A stretch of DNA of 64,000 nucleotides from Massarina eburnea CBS 473.64 (taxonomy: Eukaryota; Ascomycota; Dothideomycetes; Pleosporales; Massarinaceae). The notes under the pieces are model-generated. The model ran no database searches. It saw nothing but the letters and a program-made list of their open reading frames with translations, and was not told the origin of the DNA. The position numbers and the translations under genes are program-made. The stretch is taken from assembly GCA_010093635.1 (NCBI GenBank), contig MU006776.1:533996-597995 (forward strand), written 5' to 3'. Position 1 is the stretch's first letter. Every line of letters starts with the position of its first letter. This document shows, piece by piece, positions 34,728 through 47,076 of the stretch.

Positions 34728-36900
34728 GGTGATAGACGGCCGTCGGACACTAGGCGACCGGATGGATTCGCGACAGGTGTAGCTGGTCCCAGGATCAAAC
34801 GTGTTGTGACGTTCGAGGCTGAAAGCTTTACGTTATTGCTCCAGTGGGATTGGATGGGGAGCGCAAGGGGACTCGGGTGCCAGCATGGGTGGAGCCGTCG
34901 CCGAGCGTGCCCGTTAATCTTGGATACGTGTAAGTAGGAGCTTCAATAGCGAGCGCATAGGAAATGGAGATGTTGCAGAGAGGCAAGACGTGAAGTTGGC
35001 GGTGAATGTGACAAGCGGCGGCGATGCGGCGATAAGGAATAATGGATGACCTCAAGGCGATCGACTAGACTATCTATCTATCAGCTCTGATAAAGAACAC
35101 AGTCAAGCAGGGTAATCAAACACGTGCCTCATATCTAGGACTACAGGGATAAGATACAGTCATACCGTCAGGCACACACACACATCCTGCTGACTTTCTC
35201 TCCTCCCAACCAAGTTCCAGCCCCATGTCGCCGTCGGGTTTCCCCCAAACAGGGTTACGATCTGGCGCGATGCGGCGTCCTCTAATCGGCCCGGTCGGCA
35301 TCCATGGGGGCATGGGTACTCCACGATCTACAGGGCTGAAGAAGAAAAGCTGGCCATTATTATTCAAGGGACCCCACGCTCAGCACCTTGCGTCGCGAGA
35401 GAAATCGTTTGTGATGTCTGCTCCCTCTGCTCCCTCTGTTCCCTCTGTCACTTCCCTCCCTTCCCTCCCATTCTCTCCCGTCGTCTCTACCTTCTATCTT
35501 GGACCTCCTGTGCAGATGCCAACGGGATGACGCGCAGCCTGTGAGAGGCCGGATGCTTATCTCGAACAACGCATGCAAGCCTTTCGTGCATTATTTACCA
35601 CGACACCATCCATCCATATCTCCGCGCTGCCCAGCCGGCCCTGCATACCCCACAGGGAGCTATCTCGCATCGAGCAGCTGCGTCATGCACCGCAAATGAT
35701 AACATTAACCGCTTTTCGCGACAGCCATGGCCCCATACCGCATAGTCTCTTGCAACTGGTCTCGACTAGGCCCAGAGAAGTTTAGGGTATAATCGTCTAG
35801 AGGCCTATCAGATAGCTAGGATTGAGCTATGTGGGGCGTTTTCATATGCCTTAGCATCTGTACGAAGGCTTAAGGTTAACGGCAACGCCCCACATAGCTC
35901 AATCCTGGCTATCTGATAGGCCTCTAGACGATTATACCCTAAACTTCTCTGGGCCTAGTCGAGACCAGTTGCAAGAGACTATGCGGTATTGTAATCCATT
36001 ACACGAGAGATCTACCAGATCACCATTCTATGACTACCCTCCTGCCCTTCACGAATTTTCGCTACGTACAGGAAATCACGGCATCAGCACAGTATGACGG
36101 AACAGCCTCAGTAGAATATTCTTGCATTGTCTCCTTCGCTATGAGGAAAAACTTCGTCCAGTAGTAGTACATCAGCCGCGCTCGCTTGTGCGCGCGACCA
36201 TCCCTTGCCGCCCACCAATGTAGCAGGTATCAAGACGAAGCCTCCCCATCCGAACTCCCAGCCAAAGAGAGGGCCCAGAGTCTTTCTCTCAAGTACCTAT
36301 CTGCCACACACAGAAATTAGCCAAACGCCGTTCGCCGTGGTAGGGATCCGGAGAGAGAAAACAATAATCCAAAAGCGGTAGTATAGTAGGGAAGCGAAGA
36401 AAAAAAAAAGGTATCAATAATCAACCGCCGCCCCCGCAGAAAGACTGCGTGATCAGGGAGAATGCTACCCACCCATACATGGTGTGTGACGAGAGATACA
36501 CAAGCCAGCTCGCTTCGGTATATGGTACGTGGCGATTCTCCTGACCAGTCGCCTTGAAGGGTGAAGGGAAAATTTTCATCAAGTCGCAGGCTGCCTTGTC
36601 CGATGCAATGCATTACACAGAAACGTCTCAAAAGGCTGCCGACACCTCTCCCAATTCGCACCTGGGAAGTATAGCCAGACTAATTGATAAGCCGATGGGG
36701 CAATGAGCGGGCGGAAAGAAATGAACTGTAGATGCAGCGTAAGTCGTCGATGCAAGGTCCTGGGAAGGACATTCGGTCGTATCCAATGGCGTTTGGGAAG
36801 CGTAGAGTCATGAGAGTATTCATCAAGACGTGGCACGTTAAGCATGGTCGGTCGTCGAAGAAACACTCGTCAGAAGGCGTGAGGATGGAGGCACAGGGGA
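34728..36900. other. Intergenic, 2.2 kb, carrying a foldback element
   Basis: Contains foldback copy 2 (35736-35988) and otherwise no supportable gene. The promoter of the 33237-34727 gene is on its left side. Confidence 0.6.
35736..35988. mobile_element. Foldback MITE-like element, copy 2 (TA target site)
   Basis: Same 249-bp element as at 12161-12413, inserted in reverse orientation and identical base for base, including the single arm mismatch and the 43-bp loop. Flanked by TA. Both insertions are in intergenic DNA. Identity between copies suggests recent movement and no repeat-induced point mutation since. Confidence 0.92.
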
Positions 36901-39273
36901 TCAGTAGTCGCCGTCATCGGTCCATCCCGCATCGCTACCTCCCACAACCCGCACCACGTGATCGCCATCTTCCACCAAGTAATCATCATCCTCCTCCTCG
37001 ACAGATCGCACGCTTCGTTGTTTCTTCTCGTGATGTTCTGTACGAGGTGAACCGCCATGACCGCCTTCTGGAGTGAATCGCTTACTACGCGCAGCCTGCT
37101 GGCGGTAATAGTGCAAGTCCGCGTCGTGCTCCGGGGCCTCGTCTGAGTGGTCACTATACGTCTCCCAGTTCTCGGAACCCGACTGGACCGTCATTGCAGT
37201 ACTAGTTGAAGACGTGTTCGAGATCTGCCTGCCACCAAGTTGCGGGGGAGGAGCGTATGTGGGGGTGTATGAAGGCGTGTATGAAGGCGTGTAGGCAGCT
37301 CGCATCGTGCGCGACATATAGCTACGATCGTCATACGGGTCCTCGGGAGGCACTTGACGAACGATACTCTCGCTCCGATCGCCACGGTTGAAGTTGTAAC
37401 GATTAAGAGGCGTTCCCTCAACCTCGGGTGGCGGGATGAAGAGGTCCTTCATCCGCGGAGGAGGAGCCATTGGCGGAGGCATCTTGCGGATCGTGGAGTT
37501 TTCACGCTGAAGGGTAGTAGCTCGTCGTTCAGGTGAGTTGCCTCCGTGCGGCATATTCTTCAAGGGCCCTCGGGCAGGAATCTTGGTAGGGCTCTTTGAA
37601 TTAGACGCTGCTGACATGGATTGAGAGAACGGATTATGGCGTGATAGACTCGTGCCAAAGTTGCTGACAGGCGTCTTTGACCGGGTCGGAGGCGGGCCAC
37701 GAACGGTAGAAGCCCGCATCAAGGGAGCTGATTTTGGTTGCTTGAGAGGCGCAGACATGGAGGAAGGCGTCTTCGATCGTGGCGGCGGGTGAGGAGCCTT
37801 GGATTCACAGGCATATAGGTCGTCCAAGTATCGGTCGCCAAGGACAAGGAATGGACGCCCGTACTCATCTTCCCACTTCTCGAGCGTCTTCTTCAGCTCA
37901 GCTTCGACTTTGGGTAGCTCCTTCGCTATGCGCTTTCGCATCTTCTCCTCCCGCAAAAGCTTTCCTGGATCACGCCTCTCGCCTTTGTTGCCGCGACCCA
38001 TCAGACGAGATGCATCTTGGCTTGACTGCTGAAGATCATCGCGCTCGTTCACGAGCTCGCGATGGCGGTCGATCTTTGAAAGGATAGGAAGTCGCTGCTC
38101 CTTGAGGGCTTCGAGACGGGCAATTTCAGCTTCATGTGCAGAGAGGAGCGCGTCGCTGCAGACATCGGAGAAAGCGGGCGCAAAGTCGAGCATCTCCTCT
38201 TCCGAGAAGTACAGCGCGTCCCAGAGCTCCTGCAGCTGCACACGGGCCTCTTCGACGAACAAATGGAGGTTCTGGCGCTTGAGCTCGTTGAGCCTCGACA
38301 GCTCATCTTCGAACTCATTGATGGTGCGCAAGCCACAGCCCCGATTGCTAGCTAGGAACTTCTTGCGCTCGGACTGCTCGACATTGAGCCGCTCCCAGAG
38401 ATCCTCGATGGTGGTGCGAAGTTGGCCCAGTCTTCGTTCGCGTGCGCGCTTCTCCTCCATCAGTCGTTCCCTCCTCGTCTTGAGCTGCGCAATATCCTCC
38501 TTGTGCAGTCCCAGCTGTTCGGGCGCGTCGCGATAGTGCTGGACAATGGCGCTGTCGGTCTGCGCCTGCGGGGTGCCCAATTCAGCCCACAGTTGGACAA
38601 TCTCTTTACTCAGGACCTGTACACTGTTTATCCGGCGTTGGTACTCCTCGTATACGCGGGTAAACTCCTGGTCTAGTGATGCGACATAGGACGGCGACAT
38701 GTCGAAGTTGGGAGGGACATTGGAGGTAGAGGTCGAGGGGAGCTTGATCTGTATGAAGTCCGGCTCGAGGTGTGATGCGTACGACTCAAAGGCTTCTACA
38801 AGTTCTGCGGCGCGTCAGTAAGGGGCAGTAGACGCGGGAGAGGCGTGCGCACTCTTGACTTCCTCCCATCGCTCGCGGTGCAGCTTGCTGATCTGGCTGT
38901 GCTTCGCCTTGAGATCCTTGATGCAGCGCGTCAGCGGGAAGCTGATCTCGACGTCGTCCTCGTCTGGGTCGGGCTTGTTGTCGACCAGCGAGACCTCCAT
39001 CTGCCTGATCGCTTTGGCCAGGCGCTCGGCCTCCTCGGCGAGGTCATGTTTCTCTGTTGTCACCAGCTTGAGCTGGTTGTTCAGCGTCTCGGAGAGCGCA
39101 GAGAAGAGCTTGTGTGCGTGTTAGTATACCATCGCAGGTAGCTGCAGTGGTCGCGGCCTTACCTCTTCCTCGCGCGCGTCCCTCTCATGGCCAGGCACGC
39201 CAATCTCGTCGAATAGGCCGTGCAGCTGGCCGATGATGGTGGTGACTTGCTGGGCGAGGTAACTCGTGTCCAT
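36901..39273 (-). CDS. ASE1: Ase1/PRC1/MAP65 antiparallel microtubule-bundling protein
   Basis: Cross-links antiparallel microtubules at the spindle midzone. Exons 39163-39273, 38853-39108 and 36901-38804, with introns of 54 and 48 nt (GTAAGG...AAG; GTGCGC...CAG), give 756 aa. The N-terminus, SYLAQQVTTIIGQLHGLFDE, is the dimerisation-rod start. Long helical, charged segments follow: EKHDLAEEAERLAKAIRQME, RERRLGQLRTTIEDLWERLN and ARVQLQELWDALYFSEEEML. The microtubule-binding core includes LPKVEAELKKTLEKWEDEYG and GRPFLVLGDRYLDDL. The last 250 residues are disordered and basic with RSKTP (twice), KSPTKIP and SPERR, candidate CDK sites that would fit cell-cycle control. The first exon is only 37 codons. 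The acidic C-terminal tail is EEEDDDYLVEDGD-like. Confidence 0.92.
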
Positions 39274-41499
39274 TGCAACTATGGAGCCTCCCAGCAGCCT
39301 CGTCAGGTTTTGCTATGTCAAGCGCGCATGCACGATGACCTGCGCAATCACAATCAAGTGGGGTGAGTCGGTAACCGAGGAATGTATGTACGCTGTCGTG
39401 GCAGGCAGGCGCTGGGTCGCTGTTGCTTTGGCTGGGCGCGAAGGAAGGCGCGACAAACACAGGCGAGGAAGGAACGGATTGAGGTCGTGGGAGCGCAAGA
39501 TTGTGTGGAGTGCAAAGTGAGGCAATGCTGGAGATGTTTATGGAGGTTGCGGGTCGGGGCTGAGATAGCGGGCGCGACCGGGTGGTCTATGATGGGCTTC
39601 GGCGTTTACTTGCTGCAGGGCTCGTTGGCAGGGGAACAGCCGCATCAACACGCCTGATCTCAGATCACTGCACGCATGTTTCATCTCACAATAGGGGACA
39701 GCCTATCGAGGCCAGATTGCGATCAAGAGTAAGGAGGCTGATGTAGGGCATGTTGCACACAAAGCAAGGATAGATAGAAGATGCATCTCAACATCTCTCA
39801 CCGCTACATCAATGCCATTGCACAGCTACGTAATTCAGCTATCCCCCTAAAGACCCATGCGCCAATCCAATATCGGAGTGGAATGGCTCGGGCCGGCGAG
39901 TCTGTTCTATTGCAGACGATCATGACCTGTGCACCTCCATAATGTGGCTGGGAGTTTGCGACCGGTGGCTGGGGGTCACGTGCTCTGTGAAACAGCCTGC
40001 ACCGGAGATGTGTGTGTACATGTAAACATCTCAGGTGCTGTCAGCGGTATTTGCTACGGAAACGGGGGGCCGAACAGGCATTTCCCCTTGTCGTCAGCTC
40101 GTACTCGTACCACTTCGACATCCGGTCCCACTATCCTCCCTTTTCCTTCGTCACATCCTGTTACCGTATACCACATAGGTAAAGACCAATACACACTCGG
40201 ACAATTTATCCTGCTTTGTACGAGTAATGTCGAGTGTTCTTCCCTTGGCGCGAGGGAGAAGGGCCTATTGTATTGTAGTCATGTGCAGCCAAGTCCAAGT
40301 GTTTACTTACATACATACGTAGGCTGGGGCACGGTGAATGTCGAGGCACGTGAGGATTTAGCGGCCCCACCTGTTCGCGCCTGACGCAACAACAACAACA
40401 AACAACACAGAACAATAGCGGTGGGATATCTATCCTCTGTACTTCTCTCCATTTCTGGCCATCTACCATCCAAACCCATTATCCATCAGGCGCGCACCAA
40501 AACACCATGTTTGTTGACTTCCCAAACGAGCTCCCTCCAAATACTCCAAATATTCAAATATTGCGAATCAACGCACGTAATCCTCAAGCGCCGTCATCGA
40601 CATTTTTAGGTCCCGGCTAACCTCTAGCCTCAGCACTTGGGGGTTAAGGCTGATCGGATCAACAATCCCGTCAGCTACGCCCTCGTATTGTACAATAATA
40701 GCCGGCTAGCGTGTCTTCTCCGCACTTTTCCTAGACCGCCCTGATTTGACCAAGTCACTGACGACAATCTGCCAGGAACGTGATCTTCGGAAATCCCTGT
40801 CGGCGGATGCGCTCGAAAGGGACAGGATGTCGGGATGTTGCCCCAATCAGCATGGGTCTGAGACTCGAGTCCTGGGCAGAACCATACAGCCATCACCCCT
40901 CATCACGACACCGGGTCCGCTTTATAGCCATGGTCGATCGACGAGCATAATGCAAGACATGTGTGAATCGTCATTGAAGATTGTCTCGCTCATCCATCCA
41001 ATCAACACTCCATCCAGTTTTCGCGGCTTGAAGCATCTCCAGAGGTCGAGAACAGGCTCGAACTAGTTGGAGAACACGGAGAGGACGGCCCCAAGATGAG
41101 TCTGGCCATGCGGGTTCCGCGGACCACTGCAGACTAGATACCGGTTGGCTATCTTCCTCGGTACCGAAGTTGTCGTACATCAGAGGAGCAGTCGGTCGAA
41201 CTGGAAAACGGGCCGGTATCACATCACGTTGAAGTTGAAAAGAAAGGAGATTAGTTAATCGGAGAAATGTAAAAAGAGTGTAGAGGATGCAGATTGTCAT
41301 GGCGACAGGGATATTCAAAGCAAGTATTGGTATCCATGTCTAGAGTAATTTTACTGCTAAAAGATGAAATTAAAATAAAAGTGGTTTAGATAGAAGCCAA
41401 CCATGAATAAGATAAGATCAACGACCTCCCTCTCCCAATTATTCCCTACCCACCAGAGATGTACTACCAACCAAGATACATATCAACAGACCGAACCAC
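39274..41499. other. Intergenic, 2.2 kb
   Basis: No convincing gene. A 115-codon minus-strand frame at 40971-41318 begins with a hydrophobic segment, but has no further support. Short (CAA)n near 40387-40403. Confidence 0.55.
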
Positions 41500-42902
41500 T
41501 CAAACAAGAATAACCCGCTTGGCCAGTACAGCCTTCTTCTCCCACGCAGCCTTTCGACGCTCAAGCATACCACCACGTTTGACATATCCCGAAGAAGCAG
41601 TGCCGTAACTCTCCACAGGCTCTTCGTAATCAGAAGACGGATCTGGGTGGGGAGGCTGCGTAGAAGAGTCTGTTGGAGGTGTGGTATGCTTGGAGGAAGA
41701 GCATGGGGTGGTTGTGTGAGTGCGATACGGAGTAGATGATGGCGATGAAGGCGTGTCAGTTGACGGAGTGCTTGTCATAGACACCGATGCCGGCATTGAA
41801 GTCGAACTCCCGTGATAACTGCACGTATAAATCTCACTACTCCGAGTAACCGTAACTGTTTCTCTCGAGTGATGATACACGCCAGGCTGATATACGCTCA
41901 AGGTCGGATACCGACACAAAACCTCGCTCTCGAACCTAGTGACCGTCGGCTTCGCAATCATATACATTCCCGGCTTCTCGGCATAGATAGTTGTTGTGAG
42001 TATAAGCGTCTCTGTCGTAATCTTCTCGCCCTCTGTCGAGGTGGAATACGTGGGATATTGGGCAGTGATGGTGCACGGCTGAAATACCTCGGTAGAGGAG
42101 CCTCCGTAGGTGACGGTCTTGCTGGCTGGAGCAGTGTATGTTGCTTCAGCGACAGCAGTAGTGGGTTTATGCACTGTCATGTCGTATGCGGGGACGGTGT
42201 AGGTACCGGGGTTCTCGTATGTGGTTGCTGAGGGTGTGGGTGCGCCATACGTGTAAGTGGCATTGTACTGCGTCCACTTTCCGTTCTTATACTCGCTGAC
42301 ATGAACAGGCTGGTACTTTATATCGCCTTTGCCGTTGCACTTCTCGTTGCAGAGTCCGGAACCGGGATAGTTGGGTAGTGCTGAGGGTCCGATGTTCTGC
42401 AAGGGTGAAGGTACAAAGTCAGTGTATGGCTCGTGTGGTTTGCATAGGGACAACTTGCCTTGTATGGCGCTTCGTCAATCCTCTCGTATAGCTCCTCCCA
42501 AGTATGGACCGCGGGGCTTGCAGTAGCATTCTGATGATAGGGGTAGTAGCCGCCGGTAGCTATGGGATGATTGCCTGTAGATGCAGCATACCCGCCTTCA
42601 GTAGTAGTGTGTGTGATGGCGTACTTGGAATGGTATATCGTGATCGGCTCATCAGTCTTCGTCACGGTACAGTTCTTGCTTTCAGCATCAACGATGACGG
42701 TAGAGACATAGAGATAGTCGCTGTAGCTTGAGGCTGATGATATGTAGGTTGGAACTGTCTGGTATTGAGAGGTGACGGTGATGGGTGTATGTGTGCGGCC
42801 GGGTGTGATTGTCGTGTAACCATTGAGGCTCTTGTACATGACTGGGCCGTGGTTGAGAGCTGCGGTTGTGCCGGCAAGCAGCCCTATGGCATTTGTCTTC
42901 AT
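41500..42902 (-). CDS. Secreted Ser/Thr/Tyr-rich cell-surface-type protein, 446 aa
   Basis: I do not recognise a named family. Exons 42459-42902 and 41500-42396 join in phase across a 62-nt intron with a GC donor (AAG|GCAAGT) and CTTGCAG acceptor. The N-terminus (MKTNAIGLLAGTTAALNHGP) is a short signal peptide, probably cut after TAA. The mature protein is rich in Thr, Tyr, Ser, Val and Pro, with several N-glycosylation sites (NATASP, NATYTY). Three degenerate units share a P-G-x-Y core: ENPGTYTVPAYDMTV, AEKPGMYMIAKPTVT and YQPGVYHHSRETVTV. A Ser/Thr/Pro mucin-like stretch precedes a basic tail (GGMLERRKAAWEKKAVLAKR); no GPI signal is visible. Likely an extracellular or wall protein; its nearness to glycan-enzyme genes may be relevant. 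Confidence 0.82.
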
Positions 42903-43769
42903 GTTTTTGGTGCGGGATGGGAATTAATGTATTAACAAGATATAAACAGAAAATCAAGGTCTAATGAATGAACCTAATCGATAGAAAAATAAAAAGACAA
43001 AATGAACAACCTGTGAAAAGGACACTCGATACACTGAGAGTATAGAGCAGACTTGGTGATTAAAGAATCGTTGGGTGGAGACTGGAAGCTGAAGAAAGAC
43101 ATCCTCGCCTATTTGTGAGAAGACCAGACTTATGGATACGAGTTAAACTCCCGTTGAGCAAACGCCATTCTCATAGCTTCATGATTCGATACTGTGGTCG
43201 CCGATAACATCTATGGGATCATCAGGATCGATGGAGATCGAGCGCTAATGAGACTGTTCTAAGATGATAATATGATGCAGTTTGTACCCATGAACCAGGT
43301 ATCAATGATCGAGGACTGATGCAGATCCCGACTCCACGGCAAGCGAACGTGGCCACCGAGGCTGGCTGGGAAAAGATTGTATCAATGCGTGTCGCATGCT
43401 CATCTCTCCAGTCAATGCGAGGAATACAAAACGGATATAAGTAGCGACAAGCATTTACTATAATCAGCTTAAACTGCATTGACCCTGTGTGATCATCAAA
43501 CAGGTCTCAGCCACTGGGCTCTTTGACGTCGAATCTTGAACCTTCGCATCTAGCCCCGCCTCGAGATAATTGAGAATACGCTCTAGGTTCTGTTCGAAGA
43601 CATAGCCCATTCAAGAGCTTTGTGAATGGTCATACTCGTACAGCTCGTAAATGTGTTCTCTGATGTCAAAATATCATAGGATAATTATTATTGAACGTAA
43701 CCGTGGGATTCCGAGCTAAACGAAGGGTTTGTATTCAAGGAATGAAGGGAGTGAGTACTACAGATGATC
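42903..43769. other. Intergenic, 0.87 kb
   Basis: Lies between the secreted-protein start and the 3' end of the Stealth gene. Nothing recognisable. Confidence 0.6.
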
Positions 43770-46199
43770 CTACTTCTCAAAGCTAGACGGCTCAGGTAAC
43801 AAGCCCTCAAAAAACTTGCTCATCACATTCCTCAACTTCTGAAGCTCCCCCTCATCTTCAGTGACAACATCATCGTTCAGACAAATTTGACCAACCTTCT
43901 TTCCATGCTTCAAGTACGGCTTCACCAATGTGTGCTCAGCCTGTTCTGCATCCGTGACCATATAGAAGGCCGCATCTGGCTGAACAATGGTATATTGGTA
44001 CTTCATCAGTGCTTTGACGACAGTGGCTCGCTGCTTCGACTTCTTGCCAATATCGGGTAGCAGTGGCCCTAGGCCCGATCGGCTTCGGTTGAGGATGAGT
44101 TTGACCAGGCAATCGCCGCAGCGTGGAGATTCGCGGGCTATTCTGTCAAATATCGCAGCAGAGGAGAACACCGGAGTTCGTGCTGCAGTATCACTAGATG
44201 GCATGGAGAACCCAGGAGCAAGGCAGTCTTCAGTGTCAAAAGCGTCGCAGTCGAGGTTCTTGATCATAATAGGTCCGTCCATAGCAGTCCACAGAATTTC
44301 TGTATTGACCTTGGGTGACTGAAGGCCTGCCTTTTCGAGGAGTTCGCCGACGCGATAGTAAGTCCTATTTCGATACTGTTCAGGTGTCTGATTGCCCATC
44401 CCTTCAGCAAGTTCATCAAGTATTTTCTTGCGCTCTTTCCAGTCGAGATATCCGTCGTCATTCTGATCACTCCGGAGCATGATATAGCTCCATAGCAAGG
44501 CCTCTCGGTGCCTTTCCATGGTGTAGTGGAACATGACATACCAGGAATATAACTGGAACCCGGTCTCGCCGCGAAATCGTTGGTAGGCGCTTCGAAGTGC
44601 TGGCCGTGGAAAGCTTGTGATGGCTTCTCTGGCAATACTGCGGGATAAAGAATGGCCAAAGTGCACTTGGCCTTTTCGTTTGCGAGCGCCAAAACGTCTA
44701 TTTAGTAACCAGGAGGTGTAGATAAGGAATGGCTTCTCGCCAAAACGATCTGCATCGGCTTGTGTTGGAGGCTTGAGTGTGTTGTACGCGTTATCCTTGA
44801 AGCTCATGGTGTGCCCGAAGAGAGGCGAGTATAGATCTGCAGCTGTATGAGGCTTCCCGAGTATCATGTCATCTGACAATGCAAAGAGCTAGATTTCATT
44901 AGTTGGAGACTCCAAGATGATGAATACAAAGACATACCCTGTCTGTTTCCGACTTCGTGTTGTAGAGTTGGTTCTCAATAGTGAGCGAGTCAAAAGAGGG
45001 TAAGCAGTTTCGCTCTTCTGGGCCAAAGAACTCCTCCTGTGAGAGCACTTGCACCTTTCTTGATTTCCCCCTTAGCCATTGTGGACGTTGCTTGCTCATC
45101 TTGGACGACATGTCGGCCTTCGAAGGCTCTTGGAATGCGTTGACCAAGATCTGAATGCGGTTCATGAAAGAGCCAGCATACTTTTCCACGCTGCGCATAG
45201 AGTACCGGAGCTCATCCCATTCCCGGTATCTGTTGGTGCCATGGGAAGATACCCATATTCCATCCGGGTCATTAAGAGACGAGTTGATTTCGTACGGATG
45301 CATCGTAGACTTGAGTTCCAGCTGCGAACCATTGACCCCTGGTATTGTGAGTATCTATGTGCATAGTGAACATGGAAGGTATACTTACAGTTGTAGACAA
45401 AGTCAATTTTAGGCTCCTGAAGTCTTGGGCCGGTATATTCAGCTTTCGCAATCCAGTTGTCTTCCCAGCCTTGAAGCGCCACATCCTCAACAGATTGCTC
45501 AAAAGGTACGTGAATCATGTCGGGAAGAGCGTCGGCCCTTTCTTTGACCTTCTCACAATCGGACCAATCAGGGAACGTGTATCTTGAAGACCATGAAGTC
45601 ATCTTCTTGAGCGTTGCTATTGGGAGTTGGGCCTCCTCCACTTTCTTGTCTGTCGGTATGCTGGTGTTCTTACTCTTGGGTGTCAGAGTAGTAGATGGAG
45701 AGGCCTTCTTCACATTGTCGCCTGGAAGGGTTTGTTTGCGCGGCTCGATACCCAGAGTGGTTTGTTTGGGGTTGGTTGACTCAACCTTGTCTGCAATATG
45801 CGGCTTGAATGTGCTCACGATATCAATATCGTGATTTTCAAGACTACTGTCATGAGCGAGTCCCGGTAAGTTCGCTATTTCTTTGTGAGACAACGAATAA
45901 TATTCCGATCGAGGCGATGAGTAACGAAGAGAGTTGGCCTGGTCCTGTAGAAGGTGTATTTGACGCTCAGATTTGCTAGTCTTTGGAGGTGTTTTGAGTT
46001 GCTTACTGAATCCTTTGTCGAGAGGGATTGACAGTGTATGGGTGTCGATTTTCTGCATACTATTGTTGGCATCCATAATCGACGTTCGGATGAATATATT
46101 GGACTGCCATACAACGATAGAAATGAACACAAGAAGAGCGTAATGAAGCTTCTTGAAGGAGCGTCGCTGCCGATGCGAAGTGTATGGGAAACCAGACAT
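43770..46199 (-). CDS. Stealth-family sugar-phosphate transferase (Xpt1/GNPTAB-like), type II Golgi membrane protein
   Basis: Exons 45389-46199, 44938-45338 and 43770-44888 (introns 50 and 49 nt) give 776 aa. A basic tail and one helix (LHYALLVFISIVVW, residues 19-32) indicate a type II membrane protein. A disordered stem follows. The four Stealth blocks can be seen: IDFVYNWVNGS (CR1, about 265-275, W split by the first intron), NRYREWDELRYSMRSVEKYA (CR2, 306-325), FALSDDMILG (CR3, 406-415) and CLNDD (CR4, 740-744). Residues 545-556, DQNDDGYLDWKE, form a textbook EF-hand calcium loop. Known members move a sugar-1-phosphate from a nucleotide sugar to a glycan: human GlcNAc-phosphotransferase, bacterial capsule enzymes and the Cryptococcus xylosylphosphotransferase Xpt1. 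Donor and acceptor here are unknown. Divergent from the GT34-like gene. Confidence 0.9.
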
Positions 46200-47076
46200 A
46201 GTACAAAAAATTGAAAAGCACCAGTAAAGAAGCGCAAGTAAAGAAAATTGATTTTTGATCGAAAAGCCTTGATGAAAGGTAACGCGAAAGACCAGTGCTA
46301 ACCAACGAGCATGTTGCGACTCCTCAAATCAACTTTGGCATCTATTCGAAGAGATCTCGATTCCATAGAGTCGCCCTATGATCGCAATGATGGCAGAGGA
46401 GCTCGCAGTAAGGCCATCCGACTTGTTCCTCAATTTGCCGCTGAATGGGAGACGCGTCGCCCGTTGGCAGGGTTTCAAAAGCGCACGCATTGCTATCTCA
46501 TGTATAGATAAACATCACTCAGCTGTGAAAAGAGATGAGGCGTTGAGTCGTAGCCGCACTCACCTATGCTGATGAAGGGATGTGCGATCGCGTCGCCGTC
46601 CTGGATATCACAGCCTGGGGTGGACTAGACCATATCCAGACAAGCTTCTTCCAAGTTCGCTCCTACAAAACCTCCTGTCTTGTGCGCACGACAATCTGTC
46701 TCGTCTATTATCATCTCGGCGTTCTTCCTTGGATTGAATAGAAAAGAAACAGGGTTATTTCACTCGCGATGAGCTGGCTTTCTAGCGAATCGATGTGCCA
46801 CACTACACACATCTCGGGCGACCCTTTATGCGAAGACTGATTTGCTTTTGCATATGCACATATCGAAAATGTTACTGGTTGATACTGCGAGGTCTAGGCT
46901 TCCAACAACGAGCCTCTGTGATAAGCTCCTGGTCCGATCATTTTTCTTTTCTCGCTGAAGGGTACGTTGCAAATCTACACTGACGGATGGCTACTCTTGC
47001 AACACTGGGAACCTTCCACTCTCATCGAATTCTTGTTACATTTATCCCAGGATAGACTTTACATTATTTCTTAATA
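46200..47076. promoter_or_regulatory. Divergent promoter of the Stealth and GT34-like genes
   Basis: 877 bp between the two start codons, so the two Golgi enzymes could be co-regulated. No gene and no specific operator could be identified. Confidence 0.5.

Noticed and set aside
40971..41318. 115-codon minus-strand frame beginning with a hydrophobic helix
   Set aside because: Single weak feature, no neighbours on the same transcript and no recognisable motif.
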